Assembly (NCBI GenBank): GCA_024398965.1
Contig: JAKSIF010000017.1
Location: 1 to 55,777 of the forward strand
Length of the DNA: 55,777 nucleotides
DNA from: Fibrobacter sp.
Lineage (GTDB): Bacteria; Fibrobacterota; Fibrobacteria; Fibrobacterales; Fibrobacteraceae
Direction of reading: 5' to 3'
Shown: positions 25,210 through 33,502 of the stretch, in pieces
Position numbering within the stretch: the stretch's first letter is position 1
Layout of the letters: each line of letters opens with the position of its first letter
Program-made: the position numbers and the translations under genes
Notes under the pieces: generated by a model
Told to the model about the DNA's origin: nothing
What the model saw: the letters and a program-made list of their open reading frames with translations, nothing else
Databases searched by the model: none

Positions 25210-26091
25210 CTAGATAATCGTGGAAATATTGTTCATGTAGTCTACGAAATAGAATATTGACAAAACCACGTCGGCGCACACAACATACAGGAAGGATTTA
25301 ATGACAGATTTGGATGTTGCCTTGGGAACCTGGCGAACATCTCGCTGGATATCAAGAGCTTGGTAGCAGGCGTTGGTTGTAATGATGGCACCAAAGACCA
25401 AGGGCTTGATAATGATAAAGATAAAGTCCGAAAGAGTCAGTGCATTCAGAATCTCGGTACTTAGGTAAGACCAGGTCAGCTGAATGTTGATGATGTTTCC
25501 AGTAAGGGCAATAACGCCCTTTGTCGCCAGGAATCCGGCACAGATGGCGCTGGTACTAAAGACGATGTTCATGAAGAATAGGGCTATGCATCCACCAAAG
25601 AGACCGGGCATCACGAGGAAACGGATTGGGTCTACACCCATGGTGGCGAGAGCGTCTACTTCGGAATTGATGACCATGGTGCCGATGTAGGTTGTAAGAG
25701 AAGATCCACTTCGACCTGCAATCAAGAACGCTGTAAGAATGGGCCCTAGTTCGCGGATAATCACGATTACGATAAGATTACCCACAATGTCATCAAAGCC
25801 CATTTTGCCCATCATGGAAATCACTTCAATAATCACCACGGTGCCGAACAAGGTGGCCACTACGAATAAAACCGGGAAGATTTCGACACCAGTAAAGAAC
25901 GTCTGCATGATGATGTTCCTGGAGTCGGTCTTGAAGCTACGGCTGCTGCTGTAGAATAGACTTTTCACGGCGTTCCAAAACAGAGCAAACTGCTGACCGA
26001 TTGTGCGGCTCAGCAGAAACAGGCCCAGCTTGTGGAAAATCTTTCCAAGTGGGGTCAGCTTTTGTCCGTTTTGTTCTACGTCGTTACTCAT
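25210..26091 (-). CDS. mlaE: MlaE-like ABC transporter permease
   Basis: A 293-residue integral membrane protein of the MlaE/YrbE permease family. Hydrophobic helices occupy about 75-100, 105-130, 155-205 and 235-290, and the conserved GPILTAFLIAGRSGSSLTTYIG and INSEVDALATMGVDPIRFLV segments of the family are present near 115-160. With an MlaF ATPase and an MlaD-type protein it moves glycerophospholipids to keep outer-membrane asymmetry. Its start overlaps the engB stop by four bases. Confidence 0.9.
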   Translation of the reverse strand: MSNDVEQNGQKLTPLGKIFHKLGLFLLSRTIGQQFALFWNAVKSLFYSSSRSFKTDSRNIIMQTFFTGVEIFPVLFVVATLFGTVVIIEVISMMGKMGFDDIVGNLIVIVIIRELGPILTAFLIAGRSGSSLTTYIGTMVINSEVDALATMGVDPIRFLVMPGLFGGCIALFFMNIVFSTSAICAGFLATKGVIALTGNIINIQLTWSYLSTEILNALTLSDFIFIIIKPLVFGAIITTNACYQALDIQRDVRQVPKATSKSVIKSFLYVVCADVVLSIFYFVDYMNNISTII

Positions 26092-26786
26092 CGTTTAAGT
26101 TGTATCGCCAAGAGAATGTTGTTCCAAAGGTCTTCCAGGCCAAATTTCTTGAGGGAGCTGACACAATGGGGATTAGTATCGAGATCGAACTTTTCCTTGA
26201 TCGAGCGAAGTCCCTTGGCCAGTTCGGACTGGTTGACTTTGTCGCGTTTGCTTGCAATGATCAGCACCGGGCAACCTGTGGCGCGGATGCTTTCGACGGT
26301 TTCCACGTCAATATCGTGACCGCCATGACGAATGTCCACCAGGTAGACGAGACCCTTCAGGTCCTGACACTTTTCCACGTACTCGCGGATAAATTCGGAC
26401 ATTTGGTCTCGTTTTGCGTTGTTGACCTTTGCGAAGCCTACACCTGGTAAATCTACAAGAAAAAACTGGTCATTGACTTTGAAGAAATTGATTTCGCGGG
26501 TCTTTCCGGGGGTAGAACTGACCTTTACCAGGTCTTTCTTGCCCATAAGGGCGTTCATCAGGGAAGATTTGCCCACGTTGGAGCGTCCAAGGAAGGCAAT
26601 CTGGGGAAGGCGTTCCTCGGGAATGCCCTTGAGGCTGACTGCAGCCTTGGCGAACTTGGCGGAAGTAATCTTGAAACCGCCAACCACTACGGTGGCCTGG
26701 GCGGTTTCCACTTTCGGGGGGCGAGCCTTCTTGCCCTTGGGGGCCATAGGGTGCTGTGCCTTAGGTTTCTTTTCTTCGGGGGTCAT
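26088..26786 (-). CDS. engB: Ribosome biogenesis GTPase EngB (YihA/YsxC)
   Basis: A 232-residue GTPase. The G motifs are in order: FLGRSNVGKSSLMNAL (G1), SSTPGKT (G2), VDLPGVGFA (G3) and ASKRDK (G4, where TKxD is usual). The family helps assemble the large ribosomal subunit. About 35 extra basic and proline-rich residues precede the usual start (PKAQHPMAPKGKKARPPK); an internal ATG near residue 17 could be the real start. It overlaps recR by four bases and mlaE by four bases. Confidence 0.92.
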   Translation of the reverse strand: MTPEEKKPKAQHPMAPKGKKARPPKVETAQATVVVGGFKITSAKFAKAAVSLKGIPEERLPQIAFLGRSNVGKSSLMNALMGKKDLVKVSSTPGKTREINFFKVNDQFFLVDLPGVGFAKVNNAKRDQMSEFIREYVEKCQDLKGLVYLVDIRHGGHDIDVETVESIRATGCPVLIIASKRDKVNQSELAKGLRSIKEKFDLDTNPHCVSSLKKFGLEDLWNNILLAIQLKR

Positions 26787-27379
26787 AGGCTTACTCTTCC
26801 TTCGAAGGCACGTAACATGGTGACTTCGTCGACGAATTCAAGGTCGCTACCCATGGGGATGCCGCGGGCGAGACGGGTACGCTTTACATTGACTCCTGCC
26901 AGCATGCGGTCGATCATCAGGGCGGTGCTGTCTGCTTCGGGACTGCTACCGAGGGCGAGGACCAGTTCCTCGATGCCTTCTTCCTTGATGCGGTTGACCA
27001 ATTGTGCCAGGTGCAGTTTTTCGGGACCGATTCCATCTAGGGGTGAAATGACACCGCCTAGAACAAAGTAAAGGCCTCGGTAGATTCCGGAACGTTCAAA
27101 GGGAATGATGTCTGAACTTTTTTCAACAACGCAGATGGACTTTGCGCCAGCGCGGCCCTTGCAAGTGGGGCAAACGTCTTCGTCTGTGAAGGCGTAGCAC
27201 TGGGGACAGCAATGAACCTTGGTGACGGCGTTAACGAGGTTGTCCGCAAAGCGTTCCACGTCGGCTTTGTTCTTGGAAAGGATATGATAGGCAAGACGTC
27301 GGGCAGTCTTCTGACCGATTCCCGGGAGTCCTGCGAACTCTCCAATCAATGCTTCCAGGCTTTGCGGTTCAATACTCAT
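26783..27379 (-). CDS. recR: Recombination protein RecR
   Basis: A 198-residue RecR. The N-terminal helix-hairpin-helix (LPGIGQKTARRLAYHIL), the four-Cys zinc finger (CCPQCYAFTDEDVCPTC) and the Toprim domain with VVEKSSDIIPFERSG and ALGSSPEADSTALMI are all present in the usual order and length. With RecO and RecF it loads RecA at gaps. It shares one base with the upstream EAL/HDOD gene and overlaps engB by four bases, so it sits inside a tight operon. Confidence 0.96.
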   Translation of the reverse strand: MSIEPQSLEALIGEFAGLPGIGQKTARRLAYHILSKNKADVERFADNLVNAVTKVHCCPQCYAFTDEDVCPTCKGRAGAKSICVVEKSSDIIPFERSGIYRGLYFVLGGVISPLDGIGPEKLHLAQLVNRIKEEGIEELVLALGSSPEADSTALMIDRMLAGVNVKRTRLARGIPMGSDLEFVDEVTMLRAFEGRVSL

Positions 27380-28611
27380 TATGCGTTGGCCCAGTTGTAG
27401 GATTCTGCTATGCAGTACTTGAGCTGGGTTGCGGTAATGCCGAGCTCGTTGATGATGGACTGTATGGCCTGGCTGTCGTCAAGTTCTACGGAGTCTGCCA
27501 GGTAGAGCAGTTGACCAAGACGTCCGGTACGGCCAAGCAATGCGTCCTGCATTTCGTCGTCGGTGGGAGCGTCGGGGAGAATGGTTTCCAGCGGGGCGCG
27601 CACCAGGGCGTCCATACGGCTGAGAAGCCCCACCATGAAGGCCTTGGCGCAGAAGTCATCGTTTTCCGGATCGATTTCGCGGGCCAGTGTTTCCAGGAAC
27701 TTGGCTCGGTGGCTTGCGTTCTGGAACAGGGGAGAATCCTGAGGCGTAATGCCCATCTCGGGGCGGGCGTAAAGCATGAGCATCAACCATTCCTGAATGC
27801 GGCGCATTCCTACCCAGAGGATAGCGTCCTTGACAGATTCGATGTGGCTATGCTTGCGCTCTGCGTTGGAATTGACGAAACGAAGCAGGTTGGTTGCGAT
27901 GTCCGGGTTCTTGTCTAGACTTTCGCACAGAGCCTCGAGGCTGGGGCGGGAGTGAAGCAACAGGATCAGCTGCAGGATGGCGGCGGAGGTTGCGTCGATC
28001 TTACGGCCTGTCACCAGTTCCGGTTTTGCAAAGAAGAATCCCTGGAAGTAATCGTAACCTGCATCCTGGCAGCGCTTGAAGGTAGACTCGTCTTCCACCT
28101 TTTCTGCCAAAAGTTTGATACCGAGAACCTTGAAGAATCCTGCGGCCTTGGTCATGGCCTCCAGGCTGTTGTCCACCACGTCCATCTTTACATAGCTGAC
28201 ATAGGGGAACAAGGGCTTGAAGCGCTGGATGAAGTCTTCATTGAAGATGAAGTCGTCCAGGGCGATCTCGAAACCGAGAGCCTTGTAGCGCTGTACAGCC
28301 TTGACGACGGCATCATCCACTTCCACGTCTTCAAGAACCTCGAGTACGAAATACTTGGGGTTAAGGAGACCGAACAGGTTGTCCAGCAGCATGTTTCGGC
28401 TGCAGTTGACGAATGCCTTGTTGTCGCCGATAATGCGCTGGATGCCGATGTTGTTCAGTACGTTTTCCAGCACCTGGGCTGTGGCCAGGACGTCGCTGGC
28501 AATAATTGCCGTATCGCTGGTCGGGGAATCCCTGAACAGCAGTTCATAGGCGAAAATCTTCCCATCGCGGTCAAGGATGGGTTGGCGAGCTAGGTAAGCT
28601 AATGATTCCAT
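27379..28611 (-). CDS. EAL-like plus HDOD signalling protein (YuxH type)
   Basis: A 410-residue protein with an N-terminal EAL-like domain (about 1-200) and a C-terminal HDOD domain (about 210-400). The start LARQPILDRDGKIFAYELLFRD is typical of the YuxH group, in which the catalytic EAL motif is replaced by ELL. The DDFG-type metal motif is also altered (LDDFIF), so c-di-GMP hydrolysis is unlikely and a binding or scaffold role is more probable. HDOD domains are catalytically inactive HD relatives linked to signalling. It lies between hisG and recR in the operon. Confidence 0.88.
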   Translation of the reverse strand: MESLAYLARQPILDRDGKIFAYELLFRDSPTSDTAIIASDVLATAQVLENVLNNIGIQRIIGDNKAFVNCSRNMLLDNLFGLLNPKYFVLEVLEDVEVDDAVVKAVQRYKALGFEIALDDFIFNEDFIQRFKPLFPYVSYVKMDVVDNSLEAMTKAAGFFKVLGIKLLAEKVEDESTFKRCQDAGYDYFQGFFFAKPELVTGRKIDATSAAILQLILLLHSRPSLEALCESLDKNPDIATNLLRFVNSNAERKHSHIESVKDAILWVGMRRIQEWLMLMLYARPEMGITPQDSPLFQNASHRAKFLETLAREIDPENDDFCAKAFMVGLLSRMDALVRAPLETILPDAPTDDEMQDALLGRTGRLGQLLYLADSVELDDSQAIQSIINELGITATQLKYCIAESYNWANA

Positions 28612-28629
28612 CGTAGGGTTAGTACGAGA

Positions 28630-29469
28630 TTAGATACGAGCGGACTTGATACCGAAGAGCAGGATGCTGCGTGCGCCTGCGTCCCAGAGCTTGTCCATGA
28701 TGGCGTTGGCATCTTCCTGGGGCACCATGGCCTTTACGGAGTACCAGTCGCGACCGTGGAGCTTGGCGACGGTGGGAGCGTCCAGACCCGGGGTGAGGGC
28801 TACGGCCTTGTCCAGCACGTCGGCGGGGCAGTCGTATTCGATCATCATGTAGGACTGGGCAACAAGCTTACCCTGGATTCTGCGGATCAGGGTGTTCACT
28901 TCTTCAAGGTCGGTCTTCTGGGGGTTGCAGTAGAGGGCTGCATTGGAGCGGAACAGAGGTTCGCCGATAATGCGAAGGCCTGCCTGCTTTAGGGTAGTAC
29001 CGGTTTCCACAACGTCGACGATAGCGTCGGCAACACCGAGGCTCACGGAAATTTCCACAGCGCCTTCCAGAACCACAAAGTTCATGGGCTTCTTGTAGAA
29101 ACCTTCCACAATGTTGGGGAAGGAGGTGGCGATGGTGGAGTCCTTCAGTTCGTCGAGAGTCTGGATGGGGCTTTCGTTAGGAACTGCGGCGCACATCTTG
29201 GAAGCGCCAAAGGGCAGGTCCAGAACCTTAACAGCCGGGCTCTTGGCTTCGGCGTTGAAGTCGATACCGGTGATGCCTGCGTCGATAATGCCGCGACCCA
29301 CGTACATGGGGATGTCGCTAGGACGCAGGAAGAAGAATTCGATACCATTCTTGGTGTCGATCTGGGTCAAAGTCTTGTAGGGCTTGGATGCCTTGTAACC
29401 GCAGGCCTTCAGAAGTTCCTGGGTGGGTTCAAAGAGCATGCCCTTATTCGGGAGAGCTACCTTAATCAT
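28630..29469 (-). CDS. hisG: ATP phosphoribosyltransferase (long form)
   Basis: A 279-residue HisG that joins ATP and PRPP in the first step of histidine synthesis. IKVALPNKGMLFEP opens the protein, and DAIVDVVETGTTLKQAGL near 150-165 is the PRPP-binding loop. The C-terminal 75 residues form the ACT-like domain that binds histidine for feedback inhibition, so this is the long, HisZ-independent type. It overlaps hisE by four bases. Other his genes are not in the window. Confidence 0.95.
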   Translation of the reverse strand: MIKVALPNKGMLFEPTQELLKACGYKASKPYKTLTQIDTKNGIEFFFLRPSDIPMYVGRGIIDAGITGIDFNAEAKSPAVKVLDLPFGASKMCAAVPNESPIQTLDELKDSTIATSFPNIVEGFYKKPMNFVVLEGAVEISVSLGVADAIVDVVETGTTLKQAGLRIIGEPLFRSNAALYCNPQKTDLEEVNTLIRRIQGKLVAQSYMMIEYDCPADVLDKAVALTPGLDAPTVAKLHGRDWYSVKAMVPQEDANAIMDKLWDAGARSILLFGIKSARI

Positions 29470-29726
29470 AGTTTAGCGTACACTTCTTCGAGGGTGAGAC
29501 CTTTTTCTGCCATCATGCAGGCAACATAGTAGAGCACCTGGGAAAGTTCCAGACACTGGTCGTCGCGAGTTTCGTAACGGGCGGCCATCCAGCTTTCGCC
29601 GGCTTCTTCCACCAGCTTCTTGCCGATGCCGTGAGCACCCTTCTTAAACAGTTCGGTAGTGCTCTTGCCTTCGGGCATGGTTCTCTTGCGCTCGCAAACC
29701 AGCGCGTAGATTTCTTCAAACGTCAT
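29466..29726 (-). CDS. hisE: Phosphoribosyl-ATP pyrophosphatase
   Basis: An 86-residue single-domain HisE, which hydrolyses PR-ATP to PR-AMP, the second histidine step. The metal-binding KLVEEAGESWMAAR near residues 37-50 matches the ExxE pattern of the all-alpha NTP-PPase fold. It is not fused to hisI as in enterobacteria. It heads the leftward unit hisE-hisG-EAL/HDOD-recR-engB-mlaE-mlaF. TATAAA 25 bases before the start and GAGG close to the ATG are visible. Confidence 0.92.
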   Translation of the reverse strand: MTFEEIYALVCERKRTMPEGKSTTELFKKGAHGIGKKLVEEAGESWMAARYETRDDQCLELSQVLYYVACMMAEKGLTLEEVYAKL

Positions 29727-29772
29727 AGTTGACCTCGTTTAGAATTTTATACGGGAGAAAAGATAAAAAATC

Positions 29773-29778
29773 TATATT
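29773..29778 (+). promoter_or_regulatory. -10 box of the Y-family polymerase gene
   Basis: TATATT lies eight bases before the ATG at 29787, so the transcript would start at or beside the start codon. No Shine-Dalgarno sequence follows it. No convincing -35 box or LexA-type palindrome is seen in the 60-base gap with hisE. Confidence 0.45.
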
Positions 29779-29786
29779 GCGTCTGT

Positions 29787-31184
29787 ATGCCGGGTCCGTC
29801 GAAACGCACCTTTATCGCTATAGATCTCAAGTCTTTCTTTGCCTCCGTGGAATGTGTGCTGCGGGGGCTTGATCCGCTTAAGACGAACTTGGTGGTTGCC
29901 GATGCGAGCAGAACCGAAAAGACCATCTGCCTGGCGGTTACCCCGAGCTTGAAGGCCTATGGAATTCCCGGGAGAGCGCGACTTTTTGAAGTAAACCAGA
30001 AGGTCCGAGAAATCAAGGCGAAAACGGGCAAGACGGTGGAGTTTACCATTGCGGCTCCCCAGATGGCAAAATACGTGGAGTTCTCTACCCGAGTCTATAA
30101 CGTTTATCTGAAATACGTCAGTTCCGAGGACATTCATGTGTATTCCATCGATGAATGTTTTATTGACGTGACGCAGTATCTGTCTTTGTACAAGAAGTCT
30201 CCTCGGGAACTTGCGAAGACCATGATTCAGGATGTCTTCAACACCACCGGGATTACGGCTACGGCGGGAATCGGTTCCAATCTCTATCTATGCAAGATAG
30301 CCATGGACATCAAGGCAAAACATGTGGAACCCGATGAAGACGGCGTCCGCATTGCGGAACTGGATGAAATGGCTTTCCGTAGGGAAATGTGGAGCCACCG
30401 CCCCTTGACTAGTTTCTGGCAGGTTGGCCGCGGTATTGCAGAACGATTGGAAACCTGCCGCCTGAATGACGGCCGCGGAATATACACCATGGGCGATCTA
30501 GCCCGTGTCAGCATCAAGCGATACGACGATCTCTACAAGATGTTTGGCATCAATGCTGAAATTCTCATTGATCATGCCTGGGGTTATGAGCCCTGCACCA
30601 TTGCGGAAATCAAGAAGTACAAGCCCAAGTCCAACAGCATTGGCGGCGGCCAGGTTCTAAGCTGTGCCTATACGGCAGACAAGGCCCGCATTGTGGTGCG
30701 AGAGATGGTTGACACGCTGGTTCTAGATTTGATCGACAAGAACCTGGTTACGAATGGACTTACGCTCCACATGGGCTATGACCGCGAAAATGTGGATAAG
30801 GGAATATATCACGGAGAGACCGTTGTAGATGTATATGGTCGAACCATTCCAAAGCCGGCTCATGGTACGGCAAGTCTTGGCCGCTACACCAGTTCTCTTA
30901 CGGTTATTGCCGATGCGGTCATGAAACTTTACGACCGTGTAGTAAACCCCGCCTTGACCTTAAAACGTCTGAACCTTGTGGCGAATGATGTTCTTGACGT
31001 GAGCTATGAACAGTCGGACCTGTTTACCGATGTGCAGAAAGAGGAAAGGGAAAAGAAGCGCTTGAAGGCGGAAGTCCTAATCAAGAAGCGCTTTGGCAAG
31101 AACGCCATCATCAAGGGCATGGATTTGCAGGATGGTGCCACAACTGTGGAACGCAACGGACAGATTGGAGGTCACCGTGCCTAA
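29787..31184 (+). CDS. Y-family DNA polymerase (UvrX/UmuC-like)
   Basis: A 465-residue translesion polymerase. FIAIDLKSFFASVEC holds the first catalytic Asp and the steric-gate region near residues 10-22, YSIDECFIDVT near 115 holds the second acidic pair, and TATAGIGSNLYLCKIAMD is the conserved finger segment. The little-finger domain follows from about 260. Sequence style and the downstream YolD-like partner resemble the UvrX/YqjW group of Firmicutes and their phages rather than enterobacterial UmuC. It copies damaged DNA at low fidelity. It overlaps the next gene by eight bases. Confidence 0.88.
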   Translation: MPGPSKRTFIAIDLKSFFASVECVLRGLDPLKTNLVVADASRTEKTICLAVTPSLKAYGIPGRARLFEVNQKVREIKAKTGKTVEFTIAAPQMAKYVEFSTRVYNVYLKYVSSEDIHVYSIDECFIDVTQYLSLYKKSPRELAKTMIQDVFNTTGITATAGIGSNLYLCKIAMDIKAKHVEPDEDGVRIAELDEMAFRREMWSHRPLTSFWQVGRGIAERLETCRLNDGRGIYTMGDLARVSIKRYDDLYKMFGINAEILIDHAWGYEPCTIAEIKKYKPKSNSIGGGQVLSCAYTADKARIVVREMVDTLVLDLIDKNLVTNGLTLHMGYDRENVDKGIYHGETVVDVYGRTIPKPAHGTASLGRYTSSLTVIADAVMKLYDRVVNPALTLKRLNLVANDVLDVSYEQSDLFTDVQKEEREKKRLKAEVLIKKRFGKNAIIKGMDLQDGATTVERNGQIGGHRA

Positions 31185-31611
31185 CTTCAATTACGATGAT
31201 ATCATCAATTTGCCCTATCCGCGAAACGACTGGAATTTTTTGATAAAGCATCCGCGAATGTCCATCGAGAATCGCGCAAAGATTTTCAGCCCCTTTGCTG
31301 CCTTGCGGGGGCATAGCGATGCCATTGACGAAACTGCAGAAAGAAACCTGACGGTCCGTCAAGATGAATTGATGGAAGATTCCAGGATAGAGTTGAACGA
31401 AACCATAGCCATTTTGATGGAAAGCCTGTCTCACGGAGAGCATCCCATAGTGAAGGTGACGCATTTTGTACAGGACCGTGTGTTGGCCGAAGGTATTGGC
31501 CGCTACGAGGAAATTGAAGGCATGGTTGCAAAGCTCGATGCAAACGCCCAAACCATCCAGATTGTAGATAAAGTAATCTTTCTTGCTAACCTGAAATCTC
31601 TGAAGTTTTAA
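31177..31611 (+). CDS. YolD-like protein
   Basis: A 144-residue protein with the YolD-like pattern RMSIENRAKIFSPFAALRGHSDAI and a C-terminal beta segment (EIEGMVAKLDANAQTIQIVDKVIFLANL). The family accompanies UvrX/YqjW-type Y-family polymerases and is thought to act as a UmuD-like accessory; its biochemistry is poorly known. The GTG at 31177 is chosen because GGAGG ends five bases upstream and the family similarity starts there. It overlaps the polymerase gene by eight bases. Confidence 0.82.
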   Translation: MPNFNYDDIINLPYPRNDWNFLIKHPRMSIENRAKIFSPFAALRGHSDAIDETAERNLTVRQDELMEDSRIELNETIAILMESLSHGEHPIVKVTHFVQDRVLAEGIGRYEEIEGMVAKLDANAQTIQIVDKVIFLANLKSLKF

Positions 31612-31692
31612 AGTAACCAAAAGAATTTTTTGAACTATTTTTTTATAAAAAGACGTTGTCGAAGACTTTTTATAATTATCCCTAAAGAAGGT

Positions 31693-31713
31693 TTTTAGGA
31701 ATCAGTCCTAAAA
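31693..31713. terminator. Possible terminator between convergent genes
   Basis: TTTTAGGA-ATCAG-TCCTAAAA is a perfect eight-pair hairpin between the YolD-like gene and the convergent GGDEF gene. It has no long T run on either side, so activity is uncertain. Confidence 0.4.
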
Positions 31714-31716
31714 TCG

Positions 31717-33438
31717 TTATCCCATGGAATTGGTGACGTTCTTCGTCGCAAGAACAATCTTGTCTCGGTCGCTCTTCAATCTGAAGAAGTAGAACTGGCT
31801 GTAGCTTGGGGTCTTAGTGTTATGGAATTCAGGAATGGTTCGGAACAGGACCGTTGCAACATCTTTTTCTTCCAGCTTGTCTTTTACATTACTGAAGTTC
31901 AGGAAGGCAAGCACTCGTTCCTTATCTTCGGGAACGACGTATTTCTTGACAAACCATCTGACAACCGTGTCGTATTCCAAGGAATTAACGGCTGTGGTAA
32001 TGGTTTCGAGTAACGACAGGTTCTTGTAAAGAAGAATTTTTCTGGTGGACAGTTCTATTTGGCAAATCATGCTGTAGCCCATGCTGAGGCCTTCGATGAT
32101 TTGGTGTTCAATCAGCAAGTCCCTGTTCTTTTCAAGCTGGTTGGCTCGGCTGTGGTCCACGTTTTCCATAATGAACAGAGCCTTGGAGGGATTACCGTCC
32201 AGCATTTCGATAATGCGGAAGGTCACTTGGCGCCAGTGACCGCGAATGCTCTTGTATTCGCAGACGAGGGTTCGGTTCTTCTGGAACTGGGTTTTAAGAT
32301 GATCGATGCTGAAGAAGGTGGACACCAGGTCGTGATAATCGGGGTCCACAAGGGGCAACATTTCCAGAATCAATTCAGAATAGGTGTCTGCAATGGGATA
32401 CTGTCCTTCTTTGGCGATGCTCTTAAGGATCCTGAAGGAGTCCTTAATCAGGTCTACAGTGGCCATGATGGCGTAGGTGTTGGACAGGTTCTGCAGAATA
32501 GCGTCGATTTCGCGCTTATAGTTCAGTTCCGCAATGCCACGCTTGTACTCAGGATGCTTTTCGTAGAAGGCTTCCTTGCTTTCGTACATGTGGGTTTCTG
32601 CATCCCGGGTGACGTCTTCGATATGAGACGGCTCCTGCTGCCATGCAAAGCCGAGAGATGCCTGGGGTACTTCTTCGCAATTCAGGAAATTGTTGAATTT
32701 TTCGTAGGCAGCCAAGGCTGTATCGCGGTCCATATTCTGCATTACGATAAGGAATTCGTCGCCGCTGATGCGGTAGATGTCATCCTTGCAGAAATGGCTT
32801 GAAACCTTGTGGGTGAAAGAACGTAGAAAGTCGTTGCCAGCGGTGTGACCGCGGGTGTCGTTGATCAGTTTAAGACCGTTCAGGTCGGCAAAAATGACTG
32901 CGACGGATTTCTTTTCTTCTTCGGATGCAAAGCTGCGGCACAAGGTCTGGTAGGAGTAGAAATTGTTCAGCCCTGTCAGAGTGTCGTATTTGCAGAAATG
33001 TTCCAGTTCACGTTGAACTTCCATTTCGTGGATGTAGGAATCGTGAATGTCCTGGACGAAGAACCAGACGTTCTGATTGTCTTCGGAAAAGTTTTCGTCG
33101 CGCAGGATTTCCATGAAGACCCAGCGGAAGACATTGTCTGTTTTTCGCCTATAGCGAAGTCTAAAGCGGTCCTTATCCTTGAAGTAACGACGAAGAGAAT
33201 CCGACGAAAGCCTGGAACGGAAAATATTCACGTCAGCTTCGTAGACATTTCCCTTGTCGGCAAAAGTCGTAAGCCAATAGGACAGGTTCTTTTTTTCAAG
33301 AGCCTGTTCCTCGGCTCGTTCGGAATCCATAACCTTGACAACCTCGTAGGTATCCGAGGTGAGGTTTGCCTTTATAACCTTGTAGTAGGTCTTGGAAAGG
33401 ACACTCAGGGCTTTGGTTATATCCGAACTTGTGTTCAT
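31717..33438 (-). CDS. PAS/GGDEF signalling protein
   Basis: A 573-residue soluble protein. Residues 1-125 look PAS-like, and a GGDEF domain follows (YDTLTGLNNFYSYQTL, then IFADLNGLKLINDTRGH) with the signature SGDEF near residue 224. The first Gly of the motif is Ser, which is found in some active enzymes. The last 270 residues hold two further PAS-like regions (EYKSIRGHWRQVTFRIIE; LSTRKILLYKNLSLL), so the GGDEF domain is central instead of terminal. The ATG at 33438 is preceded by TATATT at seven bases. It is divergent from the EF-G-like gene. Confidence 0.82.
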   Translation of the reverse strand: MNTSSDITKALSVLSKTYYKVIKANLTSDTYEVVKVMDSERAEEQALEKKNLSYWLTTFADKGNVYEADVNIFRSRLSSDSLRRYFKDKDRFRLRYRRKTDNVFRWVFMEILRDENFSEDNQNVWFFVQDIHDSYIHEMEVQRELEHFCKYDTLTGLNNFYSYQTLCRSFASEEEKKSVAVIFADLNGLKLINDTRGHTAGNDFLRSFTHKVSSHFCKDDIYRISGDEFLIVMQNMDRDTALAAYEKFNNFLNCEEVPQASLGFAWQQEPSHIEDVTRDAETHMYESKEAFYEKHPEYKRGIAELNYKREIDAILQNLSNTYAIMATVDLIKDSFRILKSIAKEGQYPIADTYSELILEMLPLVDPDYHDLVSTFFSIDHLKTQFQKNRTLVCEYKSIRGHWRQVTFRIIEMLDGNPSKALFIMENVDHSRANQLEKNRDLLIEHQIIEGLSMGYSMICQIELSTRKILLYKNLSLLETITTAVNSLEYDTVVRWFVKKYVVPEDKERVLAFLNFSNVKDKLEEKDVATVLFRTIPEFHNTKTPSYSQFYFFRLKSDRDKIVLATKNVTNSMG

Positions 33439-33502
33439 GGAATAAAATATAACCGATTTTATGCATGTTTTTCTATAATTTGCACTGTAAAAGGTGGCCC
33501 AT

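Noticed and set aside
29727-29786. LexA box before the Y-family polymerase
   Set aside because: I looked for a palindrome of the form I recall for Fibrobacter LexA (TGC-N-C-N4-GTGCA) and found none in this gap.
31621-31680. Second terminator hairpin near AAAAAGAC and GACTTTTT
   Set aside because: The arms do not pair as inverted complements; only the hairpin at 31693-31713 is symmetric.
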